Shown piece after piece: positions 34,631 through 43,600 of a stretch of 64,000 bases of DNA. The stretch's first letter is position 1. Each line of letters begins with the position of its first letter. Position numbers and translations under genes: made by a program. Source of the DNA: Winogradskyella litoriviva. Its GTDB lineage: Bacteria; Bacteroidota; Bacteroidia; Flavobacteriales; Flavobacteriaceae. The stretch lies in contig NZ_JABRWQ010000001.1 in NCBI RefSeq assembly GCF_013249065.1, positions 496,001 to 560,000 on the forward strand. Direction: 5' to 3'. The notes beneath the pieces were generated by a model. That model did no database searches. It saw only the letters and a list, made by a program, of their open reading frames with translations, and was not told the origin of the DNA.

Positions 34631-35446
34631 ATGATACAAAACATAAAAAAAATAGTCATTCCATTTATATTGCTATTGTCAATTCAGGTTGGTTATTCGC
34701 AATTAGGTTTCTCCCATGAGATAGGAATTATCGCTGGTCCCGTAATTTACCAATCAGATTTTGGTGTACGGTCTGACCTTGAAACTAACGTTGGTAATTC
34801 TGGTATTGGCTTAGGTCTGGTACATTATATCAATTTTGCATATAGAGCAGATTGTAACTGTTACACTACTGACAAATACTTTAATGATCATTTTAAATTA
34901 CGTAGTGAATTATCTTGGAACAAAACAGCGCTTTCTCATTTTGGAAAATGGGTGGATCCAGATAGAGATTCTGATAACGCAGACCGTTTAAGAGGTCATA
35001 CTGGAGAAGCACAAAACTGGGATATTGGTATGCAACTAGAATTTTTCCCTAGAAGTATTAGGGCTTTTGCCGCAGGTGTGAATAAATTTGCCCCTTTTGT
35101 AAGTCTAGGCGCACATTATGTTTCTTATCGTCCAGAAACCTTTACAGACTATGTAAGTGCAGACCCTTTAAACCCAAATGACATTGGTAATCCAGATGAC
35201 CCAAATAACTTTTACTCTGGTTGGGATCCAGGTTCTGTAAATGATATGAGTGGCTCCACATGGTCTATTGTAAGTAGTGTTGGAACTAGATATAAGCTTT
35301 CTGTACTTTCTGATTTTATGGTCGACTTAAGATTTCAATATTATTTTACTGATTGGACAGATGGTTTAAACCACCAGCTTGAATCTAATAAATCTAATGA
35401 TTGGATGGTATGGTTAAACTTTGGATACATTTATTATTTAGATTAA
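34631..35446 (+). CDS. Outer-membrane beta-barrel protein (PorG-like size; flavobacterial THC0290_0291-type)
   Basis: 271 residues with signal peptide MIQNIKKIVIPFILLLSIQVGYSQ. The mature part is rich in short amphipathic strands (FSHEIGIIAGPVIYQSDFGV, GLGLVHYINFAYRADC, FAPFVSLGAHYVSYRPET, LSVLSDFMVDLRFQYYFTDW) and ends FGYIYYLD. A CNC motif occurs early. It resembles a flavobacterial family of outer-membrane barrels that I recall without known function. It has a strong promoter and its own terminator, so probably an abundant monocistronic product. The family name is low certainty; the barrel nature is fairly sure. Confidence 0.7.
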   Translation: MIQNIKKIVIPFILLLSIQVGYSQLGFSHEIGIIAGPVIYQSDFGVRSDLETNVGNSGIGLGLVHYINFAYRADCNCYTTDKYFNDHFKLRSELSWNKTALSHFGKWVDPDRDSDNADRLRGHTGEAQNWDIGMQLEFFPRSIRAFAAGVNKFAPFVSLGAHYVSYRPETFTDYVSADPLNPNDIGNPDDPNNFYSGWDPGSVNDMSGSTWSIVSSVGTRYKLSVLSDFMVDLRFQYYFTDWTDGLNHQLESNKSNDWMVWLNFGYIYYLD

Positions 35447-35466
35447 AAACATATTATAACATAAAC

Positions 35467-35500
35467 AAAAAGACCAAATCAAAGGATTTGGTCTTTTTTT
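35467..35500 (+). terminator. Terminator behind the beta-barrel gene
   Basis: AAAAGACCAAATC ending at 35480 pairs with GATTTGGTCTTTT beginning at 35485, followed by further T. Strong 13-bp stem with a four-base loop. Confidence 0.88.
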
Positions 35501-35525
35501 ATATTGAACTTTTATGTTTGTTTAA

Positions 35526-36665
35526 TTACCCAATAGCTTGTTTTAAATCTGCAATTAAGTCAGCTTCATCTTCTATACCAACACTTAAACGTATAAGAGA
35601 ATCTACAACACCTATTTTTTCTCGTTCTTCTTTAGGTATACTCGCATGCGTCATACTTGCTGGATGACCAGCTAAAGATTCTACACCTCCAAGAGATTCA
35701 GCGAGCGTAAACACCTTTAAATTTTCAATAATCTTAATGGAAGCCTTATAATTATTTCCTTTTGTAGTAAAGGAAACCATACCACCAAAATCCTTCATTT
35801 GTGATTTTGCGATTTTATGATTAGGGTGATTTATAAAACCTGGCCAATACACATTCTCTATTTTTGGATGAGATTGTAAATATTCTGCAACAGCTCTTCC
35901 GTTTTCACAATGACGTTGCATTCTTACATGTAGCGTTTTTATGCCTCTTAATGCTAAAAAAGCATCTTGAGGTCCGCAAATGGCACCACTTGCATTTTGT
36001 ATAAAATACAATTGGTCTGCTAATTCTTTATCTTTTACCACCAATGCTCCCATTACCAAATCACTATGACCACCTAAATATTTTGTTGCTGAATGCATTA
36101 CAATATCTGCACCTAAATCTAAAGGCTGTTGTAAATAAGGTGTAGCAAACGTATTATCTACAGCAAACAAAACCTTATGCTTTTTTGCAATTTTTGCAGT
36201 TGCAACAATATCTATAATATTCATCATTGGGTTAGTTGGTGTTTCTACCCAAATTAATTTTGTGGTTTTAGAAATGTAGTTTTCTATAGAATTTGCATTT
36301 TTCATTCCAATAAACCGAAATTTTATACCGAAGTCTTCATATATTTTAGTGAACAAACGATACGTTCCTCCATATAAATCATTAGTAGAAACAACTTCGT
36401 CTCCAGGTTTTAATAATTTTAAAACAGCATCAATTGCTGCTAAACCAGAACCAAAAGCTAATCCAAATTTACCATTCTCAATACTAGCAACTGCCTCCTC
36501 TAAAGCATTCCGTGTTGGGTTGCCAGAACGTGCATATTCATAACCTTTATGTTCTCCTGGTGATGTTTGTGCAAAAGTAGAGGTTTGATAAATTGGTGGC
36601 ATAATTGCACCATAAGCAGCATCTGGTTTTTGGCCACCATGTATTGTTTTTGTATTAAACTTCAT
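35526..36665 (-). CDS. Trans-sulfuration PLP enzyme (cystathionine gamma-synthase / gamma-lyase type)
   Basis: 379 residues from the ATG at 36665 (MKFNTKTIHGGQKPD). A longer frame adds 12 unlikely residues. Cys/Met-metabolism enzyme motifs: YEYARSGNPTRNALEEAVAS, LAFGSGLAAIDAVL, NDLYGGTYRLF, WVETPTNPMMNI, DNTFATPYLQQPL, the PLP Lys in HSATKYLGGHSD, and SLGGVESLAGHPASMTH. Family members catalyse gamma-replacement or gamma-elimination between cysteine, homocysteine and cystathionine. By eye it cannot be separated into synthase or lyase, though the ESLAGHPA wording is common to both. It is monocistronic. Confidence 0.9.
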   Translation of the reverse strand: MKFNTKTIHGGQKPDAAYGAIMPPIYQTSTFAQTSPGEHKGYEYARSGNPTRNALEEAVASIENGKFGLAFGSGLAAIDAVLKLLKPGDEVVSTNDLYGGTYRLFTKIYEDFGIKFRFIGMKNANSIENYISKTTKLIWVETPTNPMMNIIDIVATAKIAKKHKVLFAVDNTFATPYLQQPLDLGADIVMHSATKYLGGHSDLVMGALVVKDKELADQLYFIQNASGAICGPQDAFLALRGIKTLHVRMQRHCENGRAVAEYLQSHPKIENVYWPGFINHPNHKIAKSQMKDFGGMVSFTTKGNNYKASIKIIENLKVFTLAESLGGVESLAGHPASMTHASIPKEEREKIGVVDSLIRLSVGIEDEADLIADLKQAIG

Positions 36666-36779
36666 AATAAAAACGTATTGAAAATTTCTATCTATAATCA
36701 CAACAAATTTAAAGGATTATTCGTTCTATTTAAATCTATACAATACCTTTATTGTTTATAAAATATAATCCCATTTATT

Positions 36780-37499
36780 GTGAAACACATCCCTTCTATT
36801 TTGGTATTTATTTTGGCTTTAACGTCTTGTACCTCTGATATTAAACCTGCAACTTTTAAAACTATTTCTGTTAATGAAGTTTTTGATGCTCAAATCACCG
36901 CAACTTATAGCAAAGCTGAAGGCGATAGCGAACTTAGTAATACAATAAATACAAATGTTGAAAATGTTATTATTGAAACCTTAAGTACACCAGAAAATAA
37001 AATAGATTTAAAAACCCTTATTCAAGATTTCAATACTGAATATCTAAAATTTAAAAAGAACTTCTCGGAAGAATCTGAACCCGTTTGGGAATTAGATATA
37101 GAATCTGAATTAACTTATCAATCTGAATCTGTTATCTCTATTGCTATTAGTATTTATGAATTTAAAGGTGGTGCACATGGTAATGACCAAATTAAATTTT
37201 TGAATTTAGATGCTAAAACAGGAAGGGTTTTAGATTTAAACGATATTATTGAGAATAAAGAGGAATTTAAAACACTTGCTAAATCACATTTTAAAAAAAC
37301 ATTTGAATTAGAAAATTCTACCGTAAATATGGAAGACTTTTTCTTTGGAGAACCATTTCAATTGCCAGAAAACATTGGTTATAGCGACGAAGGTCTAGTT
37401 CTACTTTATAACGTTTATGAAGTAGCAACCTATGACCAAGGTTATATAGAGTTTGTGATTCCGTTTGAAGAGCTTGATTCTATTTTAAGAATTCTTTAA
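36780..37499 (+). CDS. Lipoprotein with DUF3298 (RsiV-like) C-terminal domain
   Basis: 239 residues from a GTG start. The signal peptide and lipobox LALTSC give Cys17. The C-terminal half (about 100-235) fits DUF3298 (ISIAISIYEFKGGAHGNDQI, LNLDAKTGRVLDLNDIIENK, EGLVLLYNVYEVATYDQGYI), the fold found in the lysozyme-binding anti-sigma factor RsiV. The DUF4163-like part precedes it. A lysozyme-inhibitor-like or envelope role is possible. No sigma factor gene is adjacent. Its stop abuts the stop of the convergent antiporter gene. Confidence 0.75.
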   Translation: MKHIPSILVFILALTSCTSDIKPATFKTISVNEVFDAQITATYSKAEGDSELSNTINTNVENVIIETLSTPENKIDLKTLIQDFNTEYLKFKKNFSEESEPVWELDIESELTYQSESVISIAISIYEFKGGAHGNDQIKFLNLDAKTGRVLDLNDIIENKEEFKTLAKSHFKKTFELENSTVNMEDFFFGEPFQLPENIGYSDEGLVLLYNVYEVATYDQGYIEFVIPFEELDSILRIL

Positions 37500-38744
37500 T
37501 CATTTAGTTCTTGTTAAACGCTGTATAATTGGACCAACCGTTAATCCTTGGCCAACTATAGAGACAACTACCACAACGTAAGTAATTACTAAAAATAACT
37601 CTCTATGCATTTCTGCTGTAAGACTTAAAGCTAATGCAATTGATATTCCACCTCTTAATCCTCCCCAAGTCATTATTAAATTTGTTTTAGGCACAAAATC
37701 TAATCGTTTTTCAAAGAATTTTATAGGTATAAATAATGATATATAACGGCATAATAATATAATAGGAATTGCTAATAAACCAGCATATATATATTTGCCC
37801 TCTAAAGTTAATATTAACATCTCCATACCAATCATTACAAATAAAATGGTGTTTAACAACACATCTACAAGCTCCCAAAATTTATCAACGTAAGTTTCGG
37901 TGGTTTCTGACATAGCCGTATTTCTCACGGTATCATTACCTACTATTAATCCTGCAGTTACCATGGCCAAAGGCGCAGATAAATGAAATTGATGAGCCAA
38001 CATAGTTCCACCCATTACAGTTGCTAGTGTAAGAATTACTTCTATTTCATAATTATCAATAGATTTCATTAAACGATACGTAATCCAACCTAAAAAGAGT
38101 CCTAAAAGGATGCCTCCAATAACTTCTTGCCCAAATAAAGTGGCTATATCAGAAAACTCAATAGCAGCATCTGGTTTTGATGCAATAGCAAAAATGGTTA
38201 AAAAAACTACTACTCCAACACCATCGTTAAACAATGATTCTCCAACTATTTTGGTTTCTAGCTTTTTAGGAGCTCCTGCTTTTTTCAAGATTCCCAAAAC
38301 TGCAATAGGATCAGTTGGTGAAATTAAAGCACCAAATAATAAACAATAGATAAAATCAACCTCTAAACTCATCAGCTTTAAAACATAAAACATAGCTATA
38401 CCAACTAAAAAGGTAGATACCAAAACACCCAATGTTGCAAACGCCATAATTGGCCATCGTTGTACTTTAAGTTGATCAAAATTGGTATGCAAAGCACCTG
38501 CAAATAATAAAAAACTCAACATTATATCGAGTAGAACAGTTTCAAAATCTATTAAGGCTATAAATTTTCGTTCTTGGACTAATAAAGTATCATCAAATTG
38601 AGCAATACCAACCAATACAACTGTAAAAACAATGGTAATAATCATTAAACCAATTGTTATTGGTAATTTTAAAAACCTAACGTTGATGTAACCAAAAACA
38701 GCAGATAGCACTATTAAAATGGTGGCAATTGAGTAGTAATCCAT
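37500..38744 (-). CDS. CPA1-family Na+/H+ (cation:proton) antiporter
   Basis: 414 residues with about 12 membrane segments. The family core is visible: LLFGALISPTDPIAVLGILKK, LVGESLFNDGVGVVVFLTIF with the paired acidic residues of the ion site (ND motif), and NLIMTWGGLRGGISIALALS. It exchanges Na+ or K+ for H+ at the inner membrane, fitting a marine lifestyle. No long cytoplasmic regulatory tail is present. It is monocistronic. Confidence 0.92.
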   Translation of the reverse strand: MDYYSIATILIVLSAVFGYINVRFLKLPITIGLMIITIVFTVVLVGIAQFDDTLLVQERKFIALIDFETVLLDIMLSFLLFAGALHTNFDQLKVQRWPIMAFATLGVLVSTFLVGIAMFYVLKLMSLEVDFIYCLLFGALISPTDPIAVLGILKKAGAPKKLETKIVGESLFNDGVGVVVFLTIFAIASKPDAAIEFSDIATLFGQEVIGGILLGLFLGWITYRLMKSIDNYEIEVILTLATVMGGTMLAHQFHLSAPLAMVTAGLIVGNDTVRNTAMSETTETYVDKFWELVDVLLNTILFVMIGMEMLILTLEGKYIYAGLLAIPIILLCRYISLFIPIKFFEKRLDFVPKTNLIMTWGGLRGGISIALALSLTAEMHRELFLVITYVVVVVSIVGQGLTVGPIIQRLTRTK

Positions 38745-38827
38745 AAAATATTAATTTTCTTAAATGTACTTAAATTTCATTTTAAATACGGTTACTTTGT
38801 AATCTCAAAATTATATAGATTTCCGAT

Positions 38828-39184
38828 ATGAAAAAAATATATTATTTAAGCTCTTGTAATACCTGCATGCGAATTATTAATGAAATCAGCTTACCAGAAG
38901 ATTTTATACTACAAGACATAAAAACGGAACCCATTACCTTAGAGCAGATTGAACAGATGCGAGCGTTAACAGATAGTTACGAAAGTCTCTTTAGCAAACG
39001 CGCTAGACTATACAAAGAACTAGAGCTAAAAGACAAGTCCTTAACTGAAGTCGATTACAAAAACTATATATTAGAACACTATACATTTCTAAAAAGACCT
39101 GTATTACTATACAATAACCAGATATTTATTGGTAATTCTAAAAAAACAGTAGCGGCTGCTAAAACAGCTATACATGCACAATAG
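38828..39184 (+). CDS. ArsC/Spx-family thioredoxin-fold protein
   Basis: 118 residues of ArsC-like thioredoxin fold: N-terminal MKKIYYLSSCNTCMRIINEI, then FILQDIKTEPITLEQIEQM, and the usual C-terminal FLKRPVLLYNNQIFIGNSKK. The redox motif is C-N-T-C (Cys10, Cys13). True arsenate reductases carry CxxxxR with downstream Arg residues, and these are not obvious, so a YffB/Spx-like redox role is as likely. No ars genes are near. Confidence 0.78.
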   Translation: MKKIYYLSSCNTCMRIINEISLPEDFILQDIKTEPITLEQIEQMRALTDSYESLFSKRARLYKELELKDKSLTEVDYKNYILEHYTFLKRPVLLYNNQIFIGNSKKTVAAAKTAIHAQ

Positions 39185-39293
39185 ATTATTTGTGTTTGTC
39201 GTCTTATTAAGAGTTAGGTTTAGGCGTCTCGTTAATTGTTCTAATGTTTTCTGGTGTATATTTAATTAATCTTAAATAATAAAAATTGCCAAT

Positions 39294-40427
39294 TTGTCTT
39301 TAAAATCTGAAGTATTTAAAACCATTAATACTATTCCTAAAAATTATTGGGAAAGCGTAAAATGCTGCACCAATATTTACTATTCGCCAGAGTTTTTAGA
39401 GGCATTTGAAATAGCTAATAAAGATATTGAGTTTAATTATATTTTTATTTTAAAAGACAAAGAAGCCATTGCATTTGCAAATACTCAAATCGTTACTATT
39501 GGTATAGAAACCATTACCAAAAACATTTCTATGTCTAAAAAAATTAGACGATTTGTAAATAGAATGTTTTGTAATAATCATATAAGCGTTTTATTTTGTG
39601 GCAACGTCTTTTTAAGTGGAGAATACGGTACATTTCTCAAAGATGGCGAAGACAAAATTAAAACCTTTAATGCGATTGCAGAAGGTGTAAAAAAGCTATC
39701 TAAAACAACAAAAAAACTAAGTGCCATTTTTGTAAAAGATTTTGAAAACGAATCTCTTAAGATTACCAACCAACTTAAGTTGTTCGACTATGCTACTATG
39801 CAAGTTGAACCAAATATGATTATTTATTTAAAACCTGAGTGGCATTCTTTTGAAGATTATACCAATGCGTTAAAATCTAAATATCGTGTAAAAGCAAATA
39901 GAGCCGATACCAAAAGTAAATCCTTAGAAGCAAAATTATTTTTAGAAACAGATATTGAATTCTATAAATCTCAACTACAAGAATTGTATCATAACACTAT
40001 TGATAATGCAGACTTTAATGCGCAAATATTAAATCTTGACACCTATATTAATCTTAAAAAAGCCTTCAAAGAGAAATTTATTGTAAAAGGCTATTTTCTA
40101 GAAAATAAATTAGTTGGTTTTTTGTCTGCTATGCAAAATGGATCACATTTAGATGCTCATTTCATTGGTATTAATTACAAAAAAAACAAAGAATTTGGTA
40201 TCTATCCTAGAATTTTAAATGATTATGTACGCTTAGGTATAGAAACCAAATCAGACCAAATAAATTTAGGACGTACAGCGTCTGAAATAAAAAGTACACT
40301 TGGCGCACAACCTAAAGCGCTAACTTGCTATTGTAAGCACAAACGATATTTACCCAATCAAATATTAAAACCGTTTATACAGAATGTACATATTAAATCA
40401 TTTAAACAACATTCTGTTTTTAAGTAG
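39294..40427 (+). CDS. GNAT/FemAB-like acyltransferase family protein
   Basis: 377 residues from TTG. The C-terminal half (about 180-350) shows the BioF2-like/GNAT layout: SKYRVKANRADTKSKSLEAK, then KEKFIVKGYFLENKLVGFLS, AHFIGINYKKNKEFGIYPRI and QINLGRTASEIKSTLGAQPK. The last motif (LGRTASEIKxxLGA) recurs in flavobacterial proteins of this kind. It presumably transfers an acyl group to an amine; the substrate is unknown. The gene is isolated between an ArsC-like and a thioesterase gene. Confidence 0.7.
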   Translation: MSLKSEVFKTINTIPKNYWESVKCCTNIYYSPEFLEAFEIANKDIEFNYIFILKDKEAIAFANTQIVTIGIETITKNISMSKKIRRFVNRMFCNNHISVLFCGNVFLSGEYGTFLKDGEDKIKTFNAIAEGVKKLSKTTKKLSAIFVKDFENESLKITNQLKLFDYATMQVEPNMIIYLKPEWHSFEDYTNALKSKYRVKANRADTKSKSLEAKLFLETDIEFYKSQLQELYHNTIDNADFNAQILNLDTYINLKKAFKEKFIVKGYFLENKLVGFLSAMQNGSHLDAHFIGINYKKNKEFGIYPRILNDYVRLGIETKSDQINLGRTASEIKSTLGAQPKALTCYCKHKRYLPNQILKPFIQNVHIKSFKQHSVFK

Positions 40428-40435
40428 GTCATCTT

Positions 40436-40921
40436 TTATAATGTCATAGACTTTGGTTTCACACCATGCTTGCGCGTATCTGCCTTAGTTAATACTTTAA
40501 AACTTTCGGATTTAGGGAATGTATGAGCCAATTCTAACAACGTTTTTGGTAAACTCGTTAATTTTCTAGCTTTTAAATCTATCCAACCACCTTGCATTTC
40601 GCAATAAGCTAAATTCTCACCTTTATGATTATAAAAATTATGTTCAAACATAAATAGCATACCATCTTCACTTAAACCAGAAACTTCTATAGTTACTGTA
40701 ATTGGTGTTCCAATAAAAGACTCTTTAAAATAGTACATGTGCTCATAAAATACCACAGGGCCAACGTTATATTTCATTATTTCTGGCATTGAAAAACCTT
40801 GTTCAGAGAAAAATGACATCCTAGCATGGCTCATAAAGTTAGTATACGCAGAGTTTGCTAAATGACCATTTGCATCCACATCACTCCATCGTATTTCAAA
40901 CTGTTTTTTATACATCTTCAT
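40436..40921 (-). CDS. Hot-dog fold acyl-CoA thioesterase
   Basis: 161 residues. The 4-hydroxybenzoyl-CoA thioesterase-like motif is clear: FEIRWSDVDANGHLANSAYT with the catalytic-type Asp and the NSAY helix, then VVFYEHMYYFKESFIGTPIT. It hydrolyses acyl-CoA thioesters in the cytoplasm; chain preference is unknown. The ATG at 40921 or the one two codons later are both possible starts. Confidence 0.88.
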   Translation of the reverse strand: MKMYKKQFEIRWSDVDANGHLANSAYTNFMSHARMSFFSEQGFSMPEIMKYNVGPVVFYEHMYYFKESFIGTPITVTIEVSGLSEDGMLFMFEHNFYNHKGENLAYCEMQGGWIDLKARKLTSLPKTLLELAHTFPKSESFKVLTKADTRKHGVKPKSMTL

Positions 40922-41016
40922 AACTTAAATTTAAAATAACAAAGTTACTAAAGAATCCTATGCACGCATAAGAGTTTGTAATAATTTTAATACGCACTTA
41001 AAACAGTTCAATTTTG

Positions 41017-41024
41017 TACCTTTG
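41017..41024 (+). promoter_or_regulatory. Promoter -7 element of yicC-gmk-nadD
   Basis: TACCTTTG matches TAnnTTTG 24 bases ahead of the yicC ATG at 41049. An in-frame TTG at 41022 lies inside this box, which rules out the longer yicC start. Confidence 0.65.
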
Positions 41025-41048
41025 CGCAACTTTAACAGTAAAGACTTA

Positions 41049-41906
41049 ATGATACAATCCATGACAGGTTATGGGAAATCTGTACTACAGCTCCCAACTA
41101 AAAAAATCTCAATAGAATTAAAATCTCTAAACAGTAAAAGTTTAGACCTTAACGCTCGTATGCCATCTATGTATAGAGCAAAAGAATTAGAGATAAGAAA
41201 ACTTATTGCCAAAAATCTTGGTAGAGGTAAAGTAGATTTTTCGCTTTTTGTTGAAATCACTGGAGAAGACACTAGTTCTAAAATTAACAAAACTGTAGTT
41301 AAAGAATATATTAAACAACTAAAAGACGTAGTAGATGGTGATGCTACAGAGTTACTTAAAATGGCTATAAGATTACCAGATGCTGTAACTACAGAACGTG
41401 ATGATATAGACGAAGAAGAATGGTCATTAATCAGTAAAGAGATTAATGAAGCTATTTCTAAAATAATAAGCTATAGAAAAGATGAAGGTGCCACTTTAAA
41501 GCAAGACTTTACAGATAGAATATCTAAATTAAGAAGCTTGTTAAATGAAGTTATTGAGATGGATCCAGACCGCATTGAAGGTGTAAGAGCAAGATTAGAA
41601 AAAGGAATATCTGACATTAAAGAAAAAGTAGATGAAAACCGTTTTGAACAAGAATTAGTTTATTACATCGAAAAATTCGATATTACTGAAGAAAAAGTAA
41701 GATTAGATAATCATTTAGAATATTTTATAAAATCCTTAAATTCTGATGATTCTAACGGAAAAAAATTAGGTTTTATCTCTCAAGAAATTGGAAGAGAAAT
41801 TAATACAATTGGTTCAAAATCTAACTATGCACCAATGCAAAAATTAGTAGTTCAGATGAAAGATGAGCTTGAAAAAATAAAGGAACAATTGTTAAATGTA
41901 CTTTAG
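41049..41906 (+). CDS. yicC: YicC-family endoribonuclease
   Basis: 285 residues from ATG 41049, giving the family N-terminus MIQSMTGYGKS. Conserved parts: KSLNSKSLDLNARMPSMYRA, the LGRGKVDFSLFVE strand, and the C-terminal YFIKSLNSDDSNGKKLGFIS and QEIGREINTIGSKSN (usual GFIxQEmxREiNTigSKs). YicC proteins are RNases linked to stationary-phase survival and small-RNA decay. It heads the conserved yicC-gmk-nadD cluster. Confidence 0.93.
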   Translation: MIQSMTGYGKSVLQLPTKKISIELKSLNSKSLDLNARMPSMYRAKELEIRKLIAKNLGRGKVDFSLFVEITGEDTSSKINKTVVKEYIKQLKDVVDGDATELLKMAIRLPDAVTTERDDIDEEEWSLISKEINEAISKIISYRKDEGATLKQDFTDRISKLRSLLNEVIEMDPDRIEGVRARLEKGISDIKEKVDENRFEQELVYYIEKFDITEEKVRLDNHLEYFIKSLNSDDSNGKKLGFISQEIGREINTIGSKSNYAPMQKLVVQMKDELEKIKEQLLNVL

Positions 41907-41930
41907 TCGTATTTATTAAAATTTTATATT

Positions 41931-42521
41931 TTGTCTGAAATTAAAAACAAACCTCAAGGTAAACTAATTGTATTTTCGGCACCTTCAGGCTCCGGAAAAA
42001 CAACCATAGTACGTCATTTATTAAAACAGCCCGAACTAAATTTAGAGTTCTCAATTTCTGCAACCTCTAGAGAAGCACGTGGTAACGAACAACATGGCAA
42101 AGACTACTATTATCTATCCTTAAAAGAATTTAAAAATAAAATTAAAAATGACGAATTTTTAGAATGGGAAGAAGTCTATAGAGATAATTTCTATGGCACT
42201 TTAAAATCTGAGATAGAACGCATTTGGGCAAAAGGAAAACACGTTATTTTTGACATTGATGTTTCTGGTGGATTACGTATTAAAAGGAAATTTCCAGAAC
42301 AAACAATTGCAATTTTTGTAAAACCACCAGATTTAAATGAATTAGTAAGACGTTTAAAAGAAAGAGGTGAGGAAAGTGAAGAAAAAATTAGTATGCGTGT
42401 TTCTAAAGCACCTGCAGAATTGGCAACAGCTCCACTTTTTGATGAAATAGTAGTTAACTCTAACTTGGATGAAGCATTAGAAAAAGCATATAGTTTAGTG
42501 TCCGATTTTATAAAAAAATAG
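41931..42521 (+). CDS. gmk: Guanylate kinase
   Basis: 196 residues from TTG at 41931. P-loop APSGSGKTT at about 17-25, the GMP-binding ISATSREARGNEQHGKDYYY, FLEWEEVYRDNFYGT, and FDIDVSGGLRIKRKFP. It makes GDP from GMP and ATP for nucleotide pools. It starts 24 bases behind yicC. A REP pair separates it from nadD. Confidence 0.95.
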   Translation: MSEIKNKPQGKLIVFSAPSGSGKTTIVRHLLKQPELNLEFSISATSREARGNEQHGKDYYYLSLKEFKNKIKNDEFLEWEEVYRDNFYGTLKSEIERIWAKGKHVIFDIDVSGGLRIKRKFPEQTIAIFVKPPDLNELVRRLKERGEESEEKISMRVSKAPAELATAPLFDEIVVNSNLDEALEKAYSLVSDFIKK

Positions 42522-42525
42522 TTTT

Positions 42526-42600
42526 GTCATTCCTGCAAAGGCAGGAATCTACATTGAAACTAAAATTTATTAATTAAAAGATTCCTGCTTTCGCAGGAAT
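42526..42600. repeat. Facing pair of REP-like palindromes inside the gmk-nadD spacer, family D
   Basis: GTCATTCCTGCAAAGGCAG begins the left copy (42526-42552). GATTCCTGCTTTCGCAGGAAT (42580-42600) is the inverted right copy, missing the last TGAC of the full unit. The pair fills the 89-base spacer and may stabilise the upstream or attenuate the downstream message. Confidence 0.7.
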
Positions 42601-42610
42601 ATAGCATAAA

Positions 42611-43189
42611 ATGAAAGTAGGTCTTTATTTTGGTACGTTTAACCCAATCCATAATGGTCATTTAACTATTGCAAATCATTTAGCAGAGCATAGTGATTTA
42701 GATCAAATATGGTTTGTTGTAACGCCTTTAAGTCCTTTTAAAAAGAAAAGTAGTTTGCTAGATAACTATCATCGTTTAGAAATGGTGTATTTAGCCACAA
42801 AAGAATACGATAAGCTAAAACCTAGTGATATTGAATTTGGTTTAAAACAACCTAATTATACTATTGACACACTTACTTATTTGTTTGAAAAATTTCCGAA
42901 TCACCACTTTTCCTTAATTATGGGAGAAGACAATTTAAAGAGTTTTCATAAGTGGAAAAACTATGAACTTATTTTAGAAAACCATAGCATCTACGTTTAT
43001 CCAAGATTATCCGAAGGTAAAATAGAAACACAATTTAACAACCATCCTAAGGTTATAAAAGTTGATGCACCAATAATGGAAATTTCTTCAACCTTTATTA
43101 GAAATGAAATAAAAGAAGGTAAGAACATAAGGCCAATGTTACCAGAAAACGTTTGGCATTTTATTGACGAGATGAATTTTTATAAGTAA
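42611..43189 (+). CDS. nadD: Nicotinate-nucleotide adenylyltransferase
   Basis: 192 residues. Nucleotidyltransferase motif GTFNPIHNGH at about 8-17 and, near the end, the ISSTFIRNEIKEG motif (SxTxIR class). FSLIMGEDNLKSFHKWKNYE is typical of NadD. It makes NaAD from NaMN and ATP in NAD synthesis. It is the last gene of the yicC-gmk-nadD cluster, with an ATG just behind the REP pair. Confidence 0.95.
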   Translation: MKVGLYFGTFNPIHNGHLTIANHLAEHSDLDQIWFVVTPLSPFKKKSSLLDNYHRLEMVYLATKEYDKLKPSDIEFGLKQPNYTIDTLTYLFEKFPNHHFSLIMGEDNLKSFHKWKNYELILENHSIYVYPRLSEGKIETQFNNHPKVIKVDAPIMEISSTFIRNEIKEGKNIRPMLPENVWHFIDEMNFYK

Positions 43190-43238
43190 AATACTGCGTA
43201 AGCAAGAATCTTATAACGAATTACCTAAATTTTGAAAA

Positions 43239-43598
43239 TTAAAAGTGATAAAAAGCGTCTTCATAATGCGTTAAAGACTCCGTAGTTTTGTTCTTTAAAA
43301 CAGCAATAATATCAAATCTAGTTTCTAAGTCTATATCATTTTCAGTAATAAAAGCATCCATTGCTTTTACCAACAATTTTATTTTACTTGGAGTTACAAA
43401 TTCTTGTGGATCTCCAAAAAAGTCAGAATTTCTAGTTTTTACCTCAACACAAATCATGGTATTATTATGCTTTGCAATGATATCTATTTCCGCCTTCTGA
43501 AATACAAAATTTCGCACTACAACCTCATAACCCTTTGCTAACAGATAATCAGTTGCTAATTGCTCACCTAATGCACCAAGTTCGTTGTGTTGCGCCAT
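43239..43598 (-). CDS. YraN/UPF0102-family nuclease-fold protein
   Basis: 119 residues with the restriction-endonuclease-like core: LGEQLATDYLLAKGYEVVVR, then FQKAEIDIIAKHNNTMICVE followed by VKTR. The E...D...ExK residues are in place. The biochemical role is not settled in the family; its fold suggests Holliday-junction or nuclease-like activity. It follows the LD-carboxypeptidase gene by two bases, so they are coupled. Confidence 0.9.
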   Translation of the reverse strand: MAQHNELGALGEQLATDYLLAKGYEVVVRNFVFQKAEIDIIAKHNNTMICVEVKTRNSDFFGDPQEFVTPSKIKLLVKAMDAFITENDIDLETRFDIIAVLKNKTTESLTHYEDAFYHF

Positions 43599-43600
43599 TT

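Noticed and set aside
37500..38744. Possible frames on the plus strand inside the antiporter gene
   Set aside because: These are complements of conserved membrane segments and have no independent start context or family motif.
38828..39184. Arsenate resistance gene
   Set aside because: The CxxC motif replaces CxxxxR, and no arsR, arsB or acr3 gene is nearby.
41022..41048. TTG 41022 as start of yicC
   Set aside because: It lies inside the TACCTTTG promoter box; YicC proteins begin with MIQSMTGYG-like sequence, found at 41049.
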